Part shown: positions 1 to 11,774 of the stretch, one piece after another | How positions within the stretch are numbered: the first letter of the stretch is position 1 | Layout: each line of letters starts with the position of its first letter | NCBI GenBank assembly: GCA_963422465.1 | Contig: OY730173.1 | Location: 3,038,001-3,102,000 of the forward strand | Reading direction: 5' to 3' | Length of the DNA stretch: 64,000 nt | Origin: Lichina pygmaea | Lineage: Eukaryota > Ascomycota > Lichinomycetes > Lichinales > Lichinaceae | Position numbers and translations under genes: made by a program | The notes under the pieces: model-generated | Databases searched by the model: none | What the model saw: the letters and a program-made list of their open reading frames with translations, nothing else | What the model was told of the DNA's origin: nothing

Positions 1-612
1 AAAGAGCCGAAATTCTTGCGGAGGACGTGGATGACGCTGACCTCGTAGTGCCGATGGGACTCCTGCAAGAAGCCGAGATAGCGCTCAAATCCGTCCTTGC
101 CCTCCCACTTCTCGACCTCGAGCTTCATCCGGGCGAGATCGGTCGACAGCTCGATCGACTTGCCATCGGCGAACCAGAGCTGGTAGTTGGGCTCGCATTT
201 CAGGAGCTTCACGCCTTCCGCCTCCAGGCTCGTTCCTAGGTCGTGAAAGGCTTCGGTGAAGAATCGGGGCAGCAACAGGAGCGAGGGTCCTTGGTCAAAC
301 CGCTACCACGCGACGTCATGTGTCAGCCCTGCGTACACGCGCTCAATAACTCTGCTGGCCGTCGCTCGTCGATGGGGCTTACGTAGGCATCGTTGTGGAT
401 CAAAGAGCACCTCCCGCCAGTGAAAGAGTTCTTCTCCACCACCGTCACGTCAAAGCCGGCCTTGGCCAAGCGGGCCGCCGTCGATACCCCTCCAACACCA
501 GCACCTGCGTCGGCCTAGTTAGCCCCGGGGGCCATCACCCTGCGAGCAAACGACGAGGTGGCCGCTCACCAATGACGACGGCTGTCCCAGCCCTACCGCT
601 CTTGCCGTCCAT
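1..612 (-). CDS. al-1: Phytoene desaturase (carotenoid synthesis), 3' part outside window
   Basis: Desaturates phytoene in carotenoid synthesis (fungal al-1/carB family, FAD enzyme of the CrtI type). The minus strand reads three exons: 612-570, 504-383 and 302 to the left edge, each bounded by GT-AG. The protein starts MDGKSGRAGTAVVIG and continues into the dinucleotide-binding fold VVIGAGVGGVSTAARLAKAG, then EKNSFTGGRCSLIHNDAY and RFDQGPSLLLLPRFF, which are hallmark segments of this family. About 155 residues of an expected roughly 550-600 are visible; the rest lies beyond position 1. In fungi this gene often sits beside phytoene synthase/lycopene cyclase and opsin genes. No such neighbour occurs on the right side, so any cluster must extend to the left. 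The identity is secure; the intron boundaries are inferred from frame and conserved protein sequence. Confidence 0.93.
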
Positions 613-3600
613 GGTCTTCGCAGCTCAGGAGAGGAGTAGTGGAAATATTGTTCGGTCGGTGACTCCATCGTCGAAGGTCCTGCAAGGGGGTGGAACATAT
701 AAAGCTGGCTCAGTAGCGCGCGTGGCGCCCAAAGCGAGTTGCCCCTTTGCCGCCGCCGGAAGATCAAAATGATGACGTTGAAGATCTTAGGGTTACAGCA
801 CCGACACAAAATCTCCGATCGCGATCGATAGTCTATGAGAACCAGTATTTTTGACAATCCAGCGTCTCCGCCAAAGAGCAACTAAAAAAACTTACCTCAG
901 CGATGACTACGGAAGTACAGTAATCAGCTCTCAAATCTTTCGTAAGAGGCGTATCGTGCCTATTTGGCTGTTATACTGGTCTGCACTTGTATATCAGTAC
1001 GGTCGTCCGTTAGAGCCATATATGCTTGTTCTTGCGGATGTCTTGTGTACGTAACGTACCGGTACGTCACTTCCCTACCCTGCCCCCTCATGCGTACGAA
1101 GGTACAGTACGAAGGTAGATAGGTACCTCCTTAAGCCTGACCTACGACGTGTCTATCGGATATAACGTTAAGTCCGTATGATGGTACCAGATGTACTGTA
1201 ATGCTCCGCCAGTGATATTAGGAGTCTCATAACTTTCTGACTAAGCATGTTGCACACAGAACAAGGCAGATTGTCAAGCATCGAGTAATTATCGTCAACT
1301 CGCTGAAGCTGAAGAACTACTCAATTGCTGTGTGAATTCAAGTGATGGAAAGGGTGACAACAAAAGATGGTGGATTTACATCTTGGGGGCCAGCAGAACA
1401 AGTGTGGAGGAAGTGCCAGGAAGAGCTTGAGCAGGGTCAAATTCAGCGCTAGATTAAGCGTATCCCTAACCCTATCCAGAATATCATTGAGCTGGAGGTA
1501 GGCAAAGACTATCAAGCGACTCAAGCCCTGGTGTCAGAGCCAGGCATTATGGTGCGCTCACCAAGAGCAACCCGGCACGCCCAGCTTCGCAATAGGTGGC
1601 TCCTATTTGCAAAAGTCATGAGATACCTAATATTTTTACTAGAGCATTACATCCGGTACCATCATACGTACTTCCGTAGATACAAGCCAAAGTCGATTGT
1701 AGAGCAGTATTATCAAAACTCTTGAGACATCTAGATGCTTGCACTCGTACGACTCAATATTCTGTATGACCCCCGTGGTTACGAAGATGCTGAGCATGGA
1801 GGCGCTCATCTCGAGTCATTTGCTGTCGCTTTGGGGTTGCAGGTGCATCGAGAAACTCAGTGACTTGATCCATAATGTTGCAATTGCAATTGCGATCCGA
1901 CCAAAGCGGGTCTTTTGATTCTACTGCAGAATTTTCAGCTTACTAAGCGTATCTACTTAACGTTATATGCGCTAGACACCTCGTACGAGTACATCAAGTA
2001 CTGTAAAACCTACTAGTAGGAAGCCCATTGAGGTACGTACTGTACGTTACGTACGTACGTATGGGAACATGTGAAGACAGATCGTCTAGCAGACTAGACG
2101 GGCACTGAGACTGGATCATCAAGTCTTTCTCTTTGCTTCATCCTCTGTGTATTGTGCTACAATGTCCACACTGTATTGGCGTCCTACTACAGTACCTTCG
2201 TACCGTCGAGCCTCCTTCATTAAGGCGAGAGATTTCCGCAAAGCTGACACTTGCTAGTAGAAACTTAGTCCTGTTCTCAGTAGCCAACCAGGCCAACCAA
2301 CAGGGATCATGCCCAACTTGCCAACAAGACATGCAGATGGCCGGAGGGGCCGCCCGGAGCGTGGCGGGTAAGATCTGTCGTCTCCATGGGAGGGCCAACG
2401 TTATGATGGCCCGCCGGTGTTATACGTCAAGCGACGATGGTCGTCGCGAGGACTATCGTACTGGCACAACTACAAGGCGGCCGCCTGCACCGAACGAGGA
2501 GAAGACTGCTGATCTGAGGCCTCTCCTGGCTCGAGGCCTATATCGGCCTCGTATTGCGACGGCAGCATCAGATTCGAGGAAGCTCGAGCGCCGAGGCCGC
2601 TTCAACGCGACACTACTTGCTTGACTGGGGGAGGGCAGTTCACTTGCCGAGAGGATCTCCTCGGTCGAGTTCCCTCGAGCGCCGTGTTCGAGTTTCGACG
2701 CCATCTTTCGGTGTCGGGATGCTTCCGCTCACGACGTGGCCGGTCAAAGTTTGGAGGAAAAGTGTGACGCGCAACCTTACATGATCAGCCACGGCAGTTC
2801 CGATCACCTGACCGGGGCTGTCGGGTCTGTTGGCCGAGTTGGTTGGGCCTTCTGACAAGAAGGACATGCGCAGAGCGGCGCTCGCTAGCGCTCGAAGGAC
2901 GGCGACGTTGGTGGTCGACATCTCTCTCTCTCTCTCTCTCGGCCTTACCGCTTCTTCAGTCTTCTCCGGGAACGCCCTAGAAACGTTGTACGGACCGCTT
3001 GTCTCGAAAGGGCCGTATTGCGTACGGTGGCGTTCCCGTTCGGATGATGCCGCCCGGCCATCCGACGGCAGACGCTATGGAGACGGCTCTGTCCACCTTC
3101 GTCCACGAGCGTTTTCCGCCCTTAGCGACACTTGTTGCAGAGCTGGTCGGCTGGCCATGCAGACGACCAGAAGCGCGAAGTGGGGTTGGCCGGGCGCGCC
3201 GATCCGGGTGTGAAAAGTCCCGTACGCTTGCTCGCCTCAGTTGCCGTGTCCAACCAGCAGCTCTTGCGTACTGTCCTGTACGAGATGGAGTTGGTGTTGC
3301 ACCGCATGAGGACTACGTGCAGCTGCGACAATACGATACGTACTGTACGTCCAGAGGTAAGTACGTACGTACTGCTGCTATAGACCGGTAGGCATGACTG
3401 GTGCACCGGCCCCCTGCTGCAATCGTCACTACTGCTGCTGGACCCCGCTGATTATCACCACTCGGTGTCGTTACTAAGCCAGAGCGCTCCCGCCTCACCA
3501 AGTCGAGGCCACAAACCGGTCGCCCGCATACAAATCGTCGAAAAGCCGCAGGCAGGCGACCTACACCACTCTACAATAATAATACCGCTCCCAGTCCCTT

Positions 3601-3634
3601 TGACCGTTTTCTTGCCCGCCCAACCCGTCCATGA
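613..3634. other. Gene-poor upstream region
   Basis: No convincing gene is visible here besides the transposase relic near 1.35-1.57 kb. It contains a CT dinucleotide run at 2921-2940 and several GTAC/TACGTA clusters (1050-1130, 2035-2065, 3335-3375). The promoter of the phytoene desaturase gene should lie at its left end, because that gene is transcribed leftward. Confidence 0.5.
1351..1570 (+). pseudogene. Relic of a pogo/Tc1-type transposase C-terminus
   Basis: One plus-strand frame reads through a segment of the form WRKCQEELEQGQIQR, an in-frame stop, then IKRIPNPIQNIIELEVGKDY. The pattern I-x-R-I-P-x-x-I-Q-x-I-I-E-L-x-G-G-x-x-Y is typical of the last residues of fungal Tc1/pogo-family DDE transposases. 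No catalytic domain or terminal repeats are recognisable around it, so it is a decayed 3' fragment. The match rests on memory of the family and not on an alignment. Confidence 0.42.
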
Positions 3635-4838
3635 ATGGCTTCGATAAGCGCTGCCGAGAGCCTTCAATTCGTGACCAACAGCGTCCCCGAGCTGATCAGG
3701 CAGCTGGACGATCTGACCCAACAGATCCTGCAACGCCACTCGGATCTCCGGGAGTTCAGCGTCAGACAGCTCAAGAAGAGGACTGGGTCCACCGTGAGTT
3801 CTTCGACGGACCTCTCGGCGTTGGCGATCTTGCTGTGGTGTATGCGTGGTGCTGAGATGTCAACAGGAATCTCTGCTTCCACGCACCGTCGACGAGGGCG
3901 ATGACCGATCCCCTTTCTCGTCGGAGCCGGCATCGCCGCTGGCGGCGGCCCGGAGGGCGCAGGAGAGCGCCATGCAGCTGCGGCGCAAGCGCAAGACCGA
4001 GACGATATCGAGCAACGTTGAGCCGTCCAAGTTCCGGACCCGGTCGATGATCATCGTCTACTACGATTCGGCCGTGCAGGACTCGTTCGAGAAGGTGGTG
4101 CGGCAGATCAGCATCGCCCGGAACAACCTGCGCAAGGGCAAGATGGCCGCCAAGATGATCCAGATGACGTCCCGGCACGACGCCTTGCTGCCGCGCGGCG
4201 GGGACGACAACCCGCTTCTCAGCACGAGACTCGCCTTCTCGAGGATGTCGCGCATGAGAGCCTCCGGCGGGACTGGCGCGGGCGAGAAGTCCGTCTACGA
4301 CAGGATCGATCAGGACCTAGAGGCGGCGCAGAACCTGTCCGAACACGGCGCACACCAGTTCTTGCGGGATGGCGATTGCTCGTCCGAGATATTCGGCATC
4401 AAGTCGACGCTGAGCGACGCGGCCGAGTTGGCCAAGGCCGAGCTCGACAAGCAGCCCTCCCCGCCTCCTCTTTCTCCTTCTTCTCCGGGAGAGAGCAAGG
4501 ATGGCGCCAAGACAGAGCCTGCGAGCGGCGATGCTGCGAGGCAAGGTGCAATGGCCGTCACGACATCGCCGCCCGACAACCGCCCCTTCATCGAACAGGA
4601 GCCGGACAAGGGTGGCAGCCACATCGAGGCGGACGACTCGATATCTGTCGACGGCCAGATCGAGCCAGACCCTCCACCTCGGTCGGACAGCGCGATCGTG
4701 GCAGACGATCGTATCGAGGCGGACTACACCATGCAAGCTGATGACCGGCTCGAGGCAGACGACTCGGCCGCCATCGACGTCGACATGAACCTCAAGCTTG
4801 CTTACCTGCGCAGTCGCAGTCGCCACCAGCACGGCTAG
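3635..4838 (+). CDS. Conserved fungal protein of unknown function
   Basis: Two exons, 3635-3793 and 3867-4838, joined by a 73-base GT-AG intron in phase 0, give a protein of about 376 residues. The N-terminus (about residues 8-50) is a predicted amphipathic helix with heptad-like leucines (SVPELIRQLDDLTQQILQRH). A second basic helical block follows near residues 80-150 (QISIARNNLRKGKMAAKMIQ, then an arginine- and methionine-rich stretch). The C-terminal 140 residues are acidic, proline/serine-rich and probably disordered, with repeated Asp-Asp-Ser/Arg motifs. No enzymatic motif is visible and I do not recognise the family. The regular codon use, open frame across the splice and helical first exon argue for a real gene. 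Confidence 0.75.
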
Positions 4839-6261
4839 GGACGAACCAGCCTTGCGGCGCCGTCGCGGCTGCCTTTCCCGCCCTCATCGACCTTTGAGCT
4901 TTGACGCCTCCGTGGATCGAAGACGCAAGCCTTCGATGCTTCATCACGTGACTTTTTGGCGTTCCGATCACGAGCTTGGATCCTACGTCTTTGCCCACAC
5001 CGTTTCCCCAATCTTGAACTCGACTTGATGATGGCTCTTCAAAAGTGATCTGTTACGACCTCTTCTCTTCTCCTGATTTCAACATGAACGGCGCTGCAAA
5101 GAAGCGGAGTGTTCTGCGGAAAGGCGTTCATCCTTTCGACGCCCCTACGAAACCCTGGCATTGACATCACGCAGGAATACGGCATTGCCTGACGCCATCC
5201 TTTTCTCGTCTGCAATTGTCGCCTCCCTAGATACACGAGTGGTAACGGTCTCTTTTTCCAACCGTTATGTCACCAGAGATGTCTCACGACGACGCTGATC
5301 GGTCTGCTCCCTGGCGATGAATACCGATGCGTATGCACGACGGTGATAGCTTCTTTCGATCTAACGGATCCTTTGGCTGTCTTGCCTCGGTTTACCGTAA
5401 ACGGCACGCCCTGGATGTGTTGAGAACTGGAGACCACTGGACCAGCGGCCTCGGAGAGAAGCATGTGTCCCCTCGCTGTGCCTGCGGTTCGCTAGGAACC
5501 GATAGGACTGTTGATTGCCCTTGAAGTAGGGCTAGACGAACAAGCGTCAAGTTGGATACCAGAGCAAAGTCGTCTCAAAAAAATCAAGGGAAATAGCCTT
5601 GTTTAAATACATCTGGCTGATTCCAGCAGTAGTCCCCGGATCCGTCACGCTGGCCGTGGTGATGCACCTGGTGCGCCGACGTCCTAGCGCTCACGTCAGA
5701 GCCCGATGTCAGCGTCATTCTCAAGACTGACGGCAGCATGCCACCCGGCCGCACCGAAAGACGGCGTAGATCTTTTGCGTCGAAGCAGAAGTCTCGGAGA
5801 GGCCGGATTCGATTAGGCTCGAAGCCCATCCAAGCCGGACCCTCCTAGCGGTTGGACGTCTCACGGAGACGAAACCTTGTGTACAGACGTAGACTGTGTA
5901 GACGAACGACTAGTAGACGCTCGTACATGCCTGCCCTAGTCATGGCACAGCACGGCGCAGCCTTTGTTGAAGGTCCCACCACGGACGACATGCTGACCGA
6001 AAACACCCCCGCCGGAAGACAATCAGATGATATGAGGAACTCCCCACAGAACAGACGGCATACGTACTCGTGCGTTTCTAAGAGGACCCCACCCGCATCC
6101 GCACCGACTCGGACGCCCTTCTCGAGAAGAAATGGTTCGGGTCGATCGTACTGTTACCGCTAGTATCTTCCCTTACCGCACCTGCGATCGTCCGACATCC
6201 CAATCTAGCCAGCTGCATCTGCGCGGTTAAGCGCGGGAAGGCAGGGGGGAAACGGAGAACA
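4839..6261. other. Intergenic, nothing recognised
   Basis: It holds the 3' flank of the preceding gene and the promoter of pantothenate kinase. Short open frames are present, but none has conserved sequence, plausible introns or a recognised family. Confidence 0.4.
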
Positions 6262-8118
6262 ATGCCCAATAAGGGCACCCGACGTCGAACGGAATCCAGC
6301 GCCGTCACTTCCGATACGTCGTCGTCGTCGTCGTCGTCGTCGATCCTCCGGCCGGGCTCGGTCCGCATCAACGTCCAGGGTGCCTTCATCGTCGACGACG
6401 AAGCGGACAGCCCCAACGGCGCCAGCGCGGACCAGCATGGCACCAAAGACATTCGATTACCGAACCACACCGCGACAGTGAGCCACATCGCCGTTGACGT
6501 GAGTCTGGCCTATCTATGCTGGAGTGCTGCCCATTGCTATTTTGGATCGCACACAAGACTCGTCGTCTTTTGGGAAGCCCTGAACGCTCAGACGTGGAGA
6601 CGGCGGTTTTTGTTTTTTAGATCGGTGGCTCGCTCGCCAAGCTTGTCTACTTCTCGGAGGAACCCTTCTCGCGCGAGCCCGGGGGACGGTTGAACTTCGT
6701 CAACTTCGAAATCGACCACATCGAGTCATGCCTCGAGTTCATGCGCCAGCTCAAGGTCAAGCAGCAGAGGCTGCATGGATCCAGGCCGGGAGACCTCTGC
6801 GTCATGGCAACGGGCGGCGGAGCGTACAAGTACTACGACACGATCCGAGAGGCCCTGGGCGTCAAGGTGTCGAGGGAGGATGAGATGGAGTGCTTGATCA
6901 TGGGTCGGTCTCTCCGTCGGTCTTGCTCTTGGCTTCCGCGCGACAGCGCCCCGAGCATTTCCTTCCGGCTGACGGGCCCCGTCCAGGCTTGGACTTTTTC
7001 ATCACCGAGATTCCCAACGAGGTCTTTACGTACAGCGAGACGGATCCGATGCGGTTCGTCGAGGCACGCGCCGACATCTATCCGTACCTGCTCGTCAACA
7101 TCGGCTCGGGCGTCTCGATGATCAAGGTGTCCGGACCGCGACACTACCAGCGCATCGGCGGAACGTCGCTGGGCGGAGGCACGTTCTGGGGGCTTCTCAG
7201 TCTGCTGACGGGCGCGAGAACGTTCGACGAGATGTTGAACATGGCCGATCGCGGCGACAATACCACCGTCGACATGCTCGTCGGCGACATCTACGGCACC
7301 GACTACAGCAAGGTCGGCCTCAAGGCCAGCACCATCGCCAGCTCGTTCGGCAAGGTCTTCAAGATGAAGCGCGACGCCGAGCGAGAGGCCGAGGACGGAG
7401 GCGGCCTGGCCAACGGCGACCGCGAGCAGTCGCACGCCAAGGGAGGTCACTCTCTTGCCGAGGCGGACGCAGAAGCAGAAGCGGAAGCAGGTCCACCCAT
7501 GGAGAGATCGCGGTTCAAGTCGGAGGACATCAGCCGCAGCTTGCTGTACGCGATCAGGTACTTTCTCTCCCCGCCGCCCACCTCCACTTTCTTTCCCCCT
7601 TTCTCCTCTCCTCCCTCATCCAAAGAAAGTTACAACACCCCATTGATCTCTCTCTCCACAGCAACAACATCGGGCAGATTGCATACCTGCAGTCGGAGAA
7701 GCACGGGCTCGCGAAGATATACTTTGGGGGCTCGTTCATCCGGGGCCACCGACAGACGATGAACACGCTCTCGTACGCCATCCGGTTCTGGAGCAAGGGC
7801 GAGAAGCGCGCCTTCTTCCTCCGTCACGAGGGCTATCTCGGCGCCGTCGGCGCCTTTCTCAAACGTCAGCCCAAACATTGGGGGCGCCGCTACAGCTTCG
7901 AGGAGCTCAATCCTTTGCTCCTGGATAGAGTGCGAAGTCGCGAGGATGAGGATGACGGCGGCGGTGGTCGTGTCGACGGTGTTTGTGACGTCGACGGTGT
8001 TGATGATGGTGGTGATGATGACGCCGGTGCTAATCTCCCTGTTGGAATACGGCCAGAAGCACCGCTACGTCGCCACGGAGCAGCAGCAACAGCTACAGAG
8101 GCTGTCATTATAGACTAA
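6262..8118 (+). CDS. CAB1: Pantothenate kinase (type II, eukaryotic), CoA biosynthesis
   Basis: Phosphorylates pantothenate with ATP, the first and rate-controlling step of coenzyme A synthesis. Four exons (6262-6498, 6621-6903, 6987-7557, 7662-8118) joined at GT-AG sites give about 515 residues. Family landmarks are [14 protein letters not shown] (nucleotide-binding strand, spanning intron 1), [25 protein letters not shown] and [15 protein letters not shown]. The serine run near residue 20 comes from a GTC/TCG repeat. An acidic, Ala-Glu-rich insert ([12 protein letters not shown]) precedes the third intron. The C-terminal tail beyond LNPLLLDRV is a low-complexity Asp/Gly stretch that looks lineage-specific. 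A second CoA-pathway enzyme lies near 45.6 kb. The start is the first ATG in frame with the conserved region. Confidence 0.95.
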
Positions 8119-8466
8119 GCCAGCCTTCCTTTCTTTTCTTCCGTCATCTCCTCTTCTGTTCTATACTTTTTCTTCTAGACATCTTTGATGGAATACAGAC
8201 AGGAGTGATCTCACACACCACCGGCTCCGGGAGTTTCTTTCGCCCCTGTCCCTGTTTATGGTGTCGTCTCTGGCACTCATCTTTCAAGTCTGTCCTGGGC
8301 ATTTCCATCCCCGGCCCTTTCTTCGCTGTCATCTCCGAGTCTTGTCCGCGGCACTCACATCCCCAGAATGCCTGTCTACACAGTGTCATCACCAGCACTC
8401 TCATGCTGGTGGCATGCCCCGCTTCCACACGGTGGTAATTGTCGGCACTCTCATCCTGCTGGTATG

Positions 8467-8490
8467 CCCCCCCCCCCCCCCCCCCCCCCC
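8467..8490. repeat. Poly-C homopolymer, 24 bases
   Basis: An uninterrupted run of 24 C in the 3' flank of the pantothenate kinase gene. Its exact length is prone to sequencing error. Confidence 0.9.
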
Positions 8491-8848
8491 GTCCATACAA
8501 GTGCCATCTCCGGCAGTCTCATATTCGGCACTCTCCCTCGCTAGTTCTCTCCGTCTTCGAGTTAACTCTGAAAAGTCAACAGTCACCATTTAGCCCACGC
8601 GAATCATGAATACACTTGTTGTGTGTATCTGTCTTTGGGAAATGTTCCTGGAGTACGTTGGAGTATGTTCTTGTTTTCTTGTACGGTAACTTGGTTGTAT
8701 GACATGTTTTCTTGTCCTGTACTTGAACAAAGCACAGACATACAGCACTTGTACTTGAGCACGTCTCCGCAAGGATCATTGCAACACGGTAAGACAGAAC
8801 AATACGTATGTACTGCGTAGCAAGTGGCATGGACGGCTGGGACTGCCA

Positions 8849-8975
8849 GGGGGGAAAAAAAGGGGAAGAAGAGAAGAGAAGAGAAGGAGTAGCGCGAGAG
8901 ATGACACAAAAGTGTACAAAAAGTGAGGTTTGGACAAGAGAAAACAAGAGAAAACAAGAGAACAGAAGAGAACAG
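8849..8975. repeat. Purine-rich tract with ACAAGAGAAA tandem units
   Basis: The plus strand is almost entirely purine (GAAGAGAAGAGAAGAGAAGG), followed by three tandem ACAAGAGAAA-like units at about 8933-8965. Confidence 0.7.
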
Positions 8976-9458
8976 AATGAAGGAGACAGATGGCAAGCAG
9001 TGCCGAACAGCTGAGTAACCCCAAGACCCCAAAAGACATTACACAAGAAGAGCGAGCGAGCAAGAATGAACTTGGGGCGAAAAGAAAAGGAAGAGAAATA
9101 ACCTGACGGAACGGATTGCAGAGTAGAGGTATGGAACTTCATTGAAGCTTTGACGAGAATGTCTCAATGTCATTATCGTTTTCGTCATCGTCGTCGTCGT
9201 CGTTTTTGTTGTTGTTTTTTGTTTGTCGTCACGTCGTCAAGACTCCACGTCGCCTTTTTCTTTTTCTTTTCCCCACCCTCAGCATCATCGGTCATAATCC
9301 GGTTGGAAGACTCCTGTCATCACCAGCGCCGTCAAGATTCTTCATCACCACCGCCACCACCACCACCACCACCACCACCACCATCGCCATGACGCTGCCA
9401 CCAACATCACCACCATCGCGCTGCCACCCAACACAATCTGCTACACCATTGTACGGCG

Positions 9459-11774
9459 TCATCTCGTCGGACTCCACGGCGCCTGCAGACCCGGGATCGG
9501 GCGCGACGGGGTATAGATGTCGGGATGAACCTCCGGCTGCGAGGCGTAGCACTGATGGGGAGGGTGAAGAAACGGGTGGAGGTGGGGTCGGCGGCTGTAG
9601 GAGGAATTGATATTGCCACCGACGCCAAGACTCAGCGATGTCGTCGACATCGATGGCTTTAGGTCGTCCGGCAGGATCTTGGGACTGCAGGGACGGTCGT
9701 ATCGCGAGGGATGCGAAGCAGTGGTGGCGTGATGATGATTATGATGATGATGATGATGTTGGTGCTGTCGACGTTGTCGCTCCTGGAGCTTGACCTGTCG
9801 ATGGTGGTCCAGCAGTGCTTGGTGGTATCGGTAGTAATGCTGCTCTGGAGGTGGCGCTGGTTGCTGCTGCTGCTGCCCGTCGCTCCTGTGGACCGGCCCG
9901 GTCGCGGGATCCCGGTCCAACCTCGGCTCCGACCTCGCCGTCACCCGCGCCACGGCTTCGGCGGCGGCCCGTGCCAGGGCCGTGGCGATCTCGGCTGTAT
10001 GCGGTCGTCGCTTCGTCCGGGATACCTTCAACGGCGCCGGGGCCAACGCGTGCTGCGACGGCTTTGCCGCGTCTGGTGGGCGCATCGGGAGCTGCGGCGA
10101 ACAAGACGTTTGCGGCGGAAACGACGACTGACAGCTCTGGGATGGAGGTTCGGACGGTAGCGCAGCGGTCGCTGTCGGAGCCTGTACGAGGGGGCTGGGC
10201 TTGGCCGACGACGGTGCCGACGTCCCGGCAGGCGACGCCGGCTTTGAGGGCGTCGCGGGTGGGGTTGGAATCTCCGTCTGTTCCCGCTTCCATCGCTCGC
10301 TCCCGCTGATGCGCGTCAGCACCGCGAGGGCCTCGTCCCAGTTGCCGCTGCGGAGCTCGACCGCGTCAAAGTCACATTTCTGCAGCGAGTGTCGATGTCG
10401 CGAGATGAACCGGTTCAGCTGTGACGCGTCCGGGTAGGCGTTGCACAGTTCCGCGTGGCGCAGTCGTCGGAAATGAGCCCGGCGGAGCTGTGGAAGAGAG
10501 GGGGACGAGGCCGAAGCTGGCGTGGAATGGTATGTTGTGGGCAGAGTGGCGGCCGACGCTGGAGTGGCCGAGCGCGAGGAGGAGGACGGAGCCGGACGGG
10601 ACGATGAAGATGATGGAGATGCAGCCGGAGACGCGTGTGTCAAGGAAACTTTCCGAGGCGCCGCTGGCGGCGGCGGCGGCAGCGGCGGCGGCGTGCGAGG
10701 CGAGGGCGACGACGTAGTCGGTGACACGAGCAGGGGCTCCGTGTCGAGCGTGAACGGACAGGGACCCTTGGCGCCGTTCCAGCGAAAGGAGACGGAGCGA
10801 AGGTTCGCGGAGAACGACAGGAGGTAGTGATGCAGCAGCTTCAGATGATCGGTCGCCGCGTCGGGCGCACCAAAGGCCCAGCTGTCCATGTGGATGGTCA
10901 AGTGGCGGATCTGCGCCCAACGTCGGCCGCTATTGGGCAGCGCGCCCAAGCCCATGCCCGAGCGGAGGTACAGGATCGCGCCGGCGTGGACGGGCGTCAG
11001 CGACAGCGCCCTGAGCGACGTGAGCGGGGCGCGCTCGACGGCGATGCGCAGGCTGATCAGGGCGTAGTCGACGGCGCTGCGTCGATACCGCTGCGACGGC
11101 TCCTGGCCGGGGCAGCAGATCTTGAGCTGGACGATGCTCGACATGGCCGTGAGCGCCCGCACAAAGGCCGGCACGTTGGTCGCGGCGTGGAAGAGCGGCC
11201 CGTACTGCTGCGTCAGGAGGTCCGTCATCTCCCACGAGCCGTACTTGGGCTCGGCGCTGGCCGGCCTCTTGCCGGGGCTCGCGCAGACGCCGCCTGTCTC
11301 TTTCTGCGGCTGGTACACGAAGACGCGCTCCTCGCCGGTGGTAGGGTTCAACAGCGGCGGAAGGAACGTCTCCGTCGTGTGCGGCATCCGAAAGGTCAAG
11401 GTGCGCACGTGGTGGCCGATGCGCTCGAGTGCCGCCATGCGCGCCGGTTTGATGAAGGTGCTCGCCCGAAAGGTGACGGTCAGGTCGGCGAACAGGACCG
11501 GCGCGGCCCGAACGCTGAAGTCATGGCAGGCGCGGCGGAGGGAGACGAGGTCGTCCGTCGGAACGCGATCCAGGAATGCCTGTCTCGTCTGGTCGTTCCA
11601 CCAGAACCGGAGGAAGGCCGAGCCCTCGGGACGTGCGGACGGTGCTCCCTGCGTTGGGTATTCCAGCGGGCGACTGGCTTCCGCGGGCCTGCCGTCCGGA
11701 TTCGAGCTCGCGCTTGCTTCCGGGTCCGACATCGCCGTCACCTGGGACGTTGGGCGGGCCGCGCTCAAGGTCAT
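9459..11774 (-). CDS. F-box-like protein with His/Gln-rich C-terminus
   Basis: One uninterrupted minus-strand frame; the longest form has 841 residues. An ATG at 11774 (MTLSAARPTSQVTAMSDPE) is the start chosen, because the residues before it look like translated 5' leader; 11732 is also possible. A segment resembling an F-box (QAFLDRVPTDDLVSLRRACH, then SVRAAPVLFADL) is followed by the conserved stretch AALERIGHHVRTLTFRMPHT. F-box proteins bind Skp1 and present substrates to SCF ubiquitin ligases; this role is inferred. The C-terminal half is Pro/Ser/Ala-rich with poly-Gln and poly-His runs encoded by CAG/CAT repeats. The middle part (ALTAMSSIVQLKIC, LRALSLTPVHAGAILYLRSG) resembles the leucine-rich fold common after fungal F-boxes. 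The substrate is unknown. Confidence 0.75.
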   Translation of the reverse strand: MTLSAARPTSQVTAMSDPEASASSNPDGRPAEASRPLEYPTQGAPSARPEGSAFLRFWWNDQTRQAFLDRVPTDDLVSLRRACHDFSVRAAPVLFADLTVTFRASTFIKPARMAALERIGHHVRTLTFRMPHTTETFLPPLLNPTTGEERVFVYQPQKETGGVCASPGKRPASAEPKYGSWEMTDLLTQQYGPLFHAATNVPAFVRALTAMSSIVQLKICCPGQEPSQRYRRSAVDYALISLRIAVERAPLTSLRALSLTPVHAGAILYLRSGMGLGALPNSGRRWAQIRHLTIHMDSWAFGAPDAATDHLKLLHHYLLSFSANLRSVSFRWNGAKGPCPFTLDTEPLLVSPTTSSPSPRTPPPLPPPPPAAPRKVSLTHASPAASPSSSSSRPAPSSSSRSATPASAATLPTTYHSTPASASSPSLPQLRRAHFRRLRHAELCNAYPDASQLNRFISRHRHSLQKCDFDAVELRSGNWDEALAVLTRISGSERWKREQTEIPTPPATPSKPASPAGTSAPSSAKPSPLVQAPTATAALPSEPPSQSCQSSFPPQTSCSPQLPMRPPDAAKPSQHALAPAPLKVSRTKRRPHTAEIATALARAAAEAVARVTARSEPRLDRDPATGPVHRSDGQQQQQPAPPPEQHYYRYHQALLDHHRQVKLQERQRRQHQHHHHHHNHHHATTASHPSRYDRPCSPKILPDDLKPSMSTTSLSLGVGGNINSSYSRRPHLHPFLHPPHQCYASQPEVHPDIYTPSRPIPGLQAPWSPTR

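Larger units (their letters stand above)
8119..9458. other. Intergenic between convergent genes
   Basis: Contains a 24-base C run, diverged repeats of a CTCAT/CAGTCTC-type pyrimidine-rich unit at 8210-8540, a purine-rich strand at 8849-8975 and trinucleotide runs (GTC near 9190, CCA near 9355). No credible gene is seen. Confidence 0.5.

Noticed and set aside
2133-3406. Cluster of overlapping frames on both strands
   Set aside because: High GC lengthens random frames. No signal peptide, domain or intron logic supports any of them.
8576-9142. Minus-strand open frame of 188 residues rich in Phe, Ser and Leu
   Set aside because: It is the complement of a purine-rich low-complexity tract between convergent genes, with no conserved sequence, so it is not reported as a gene.
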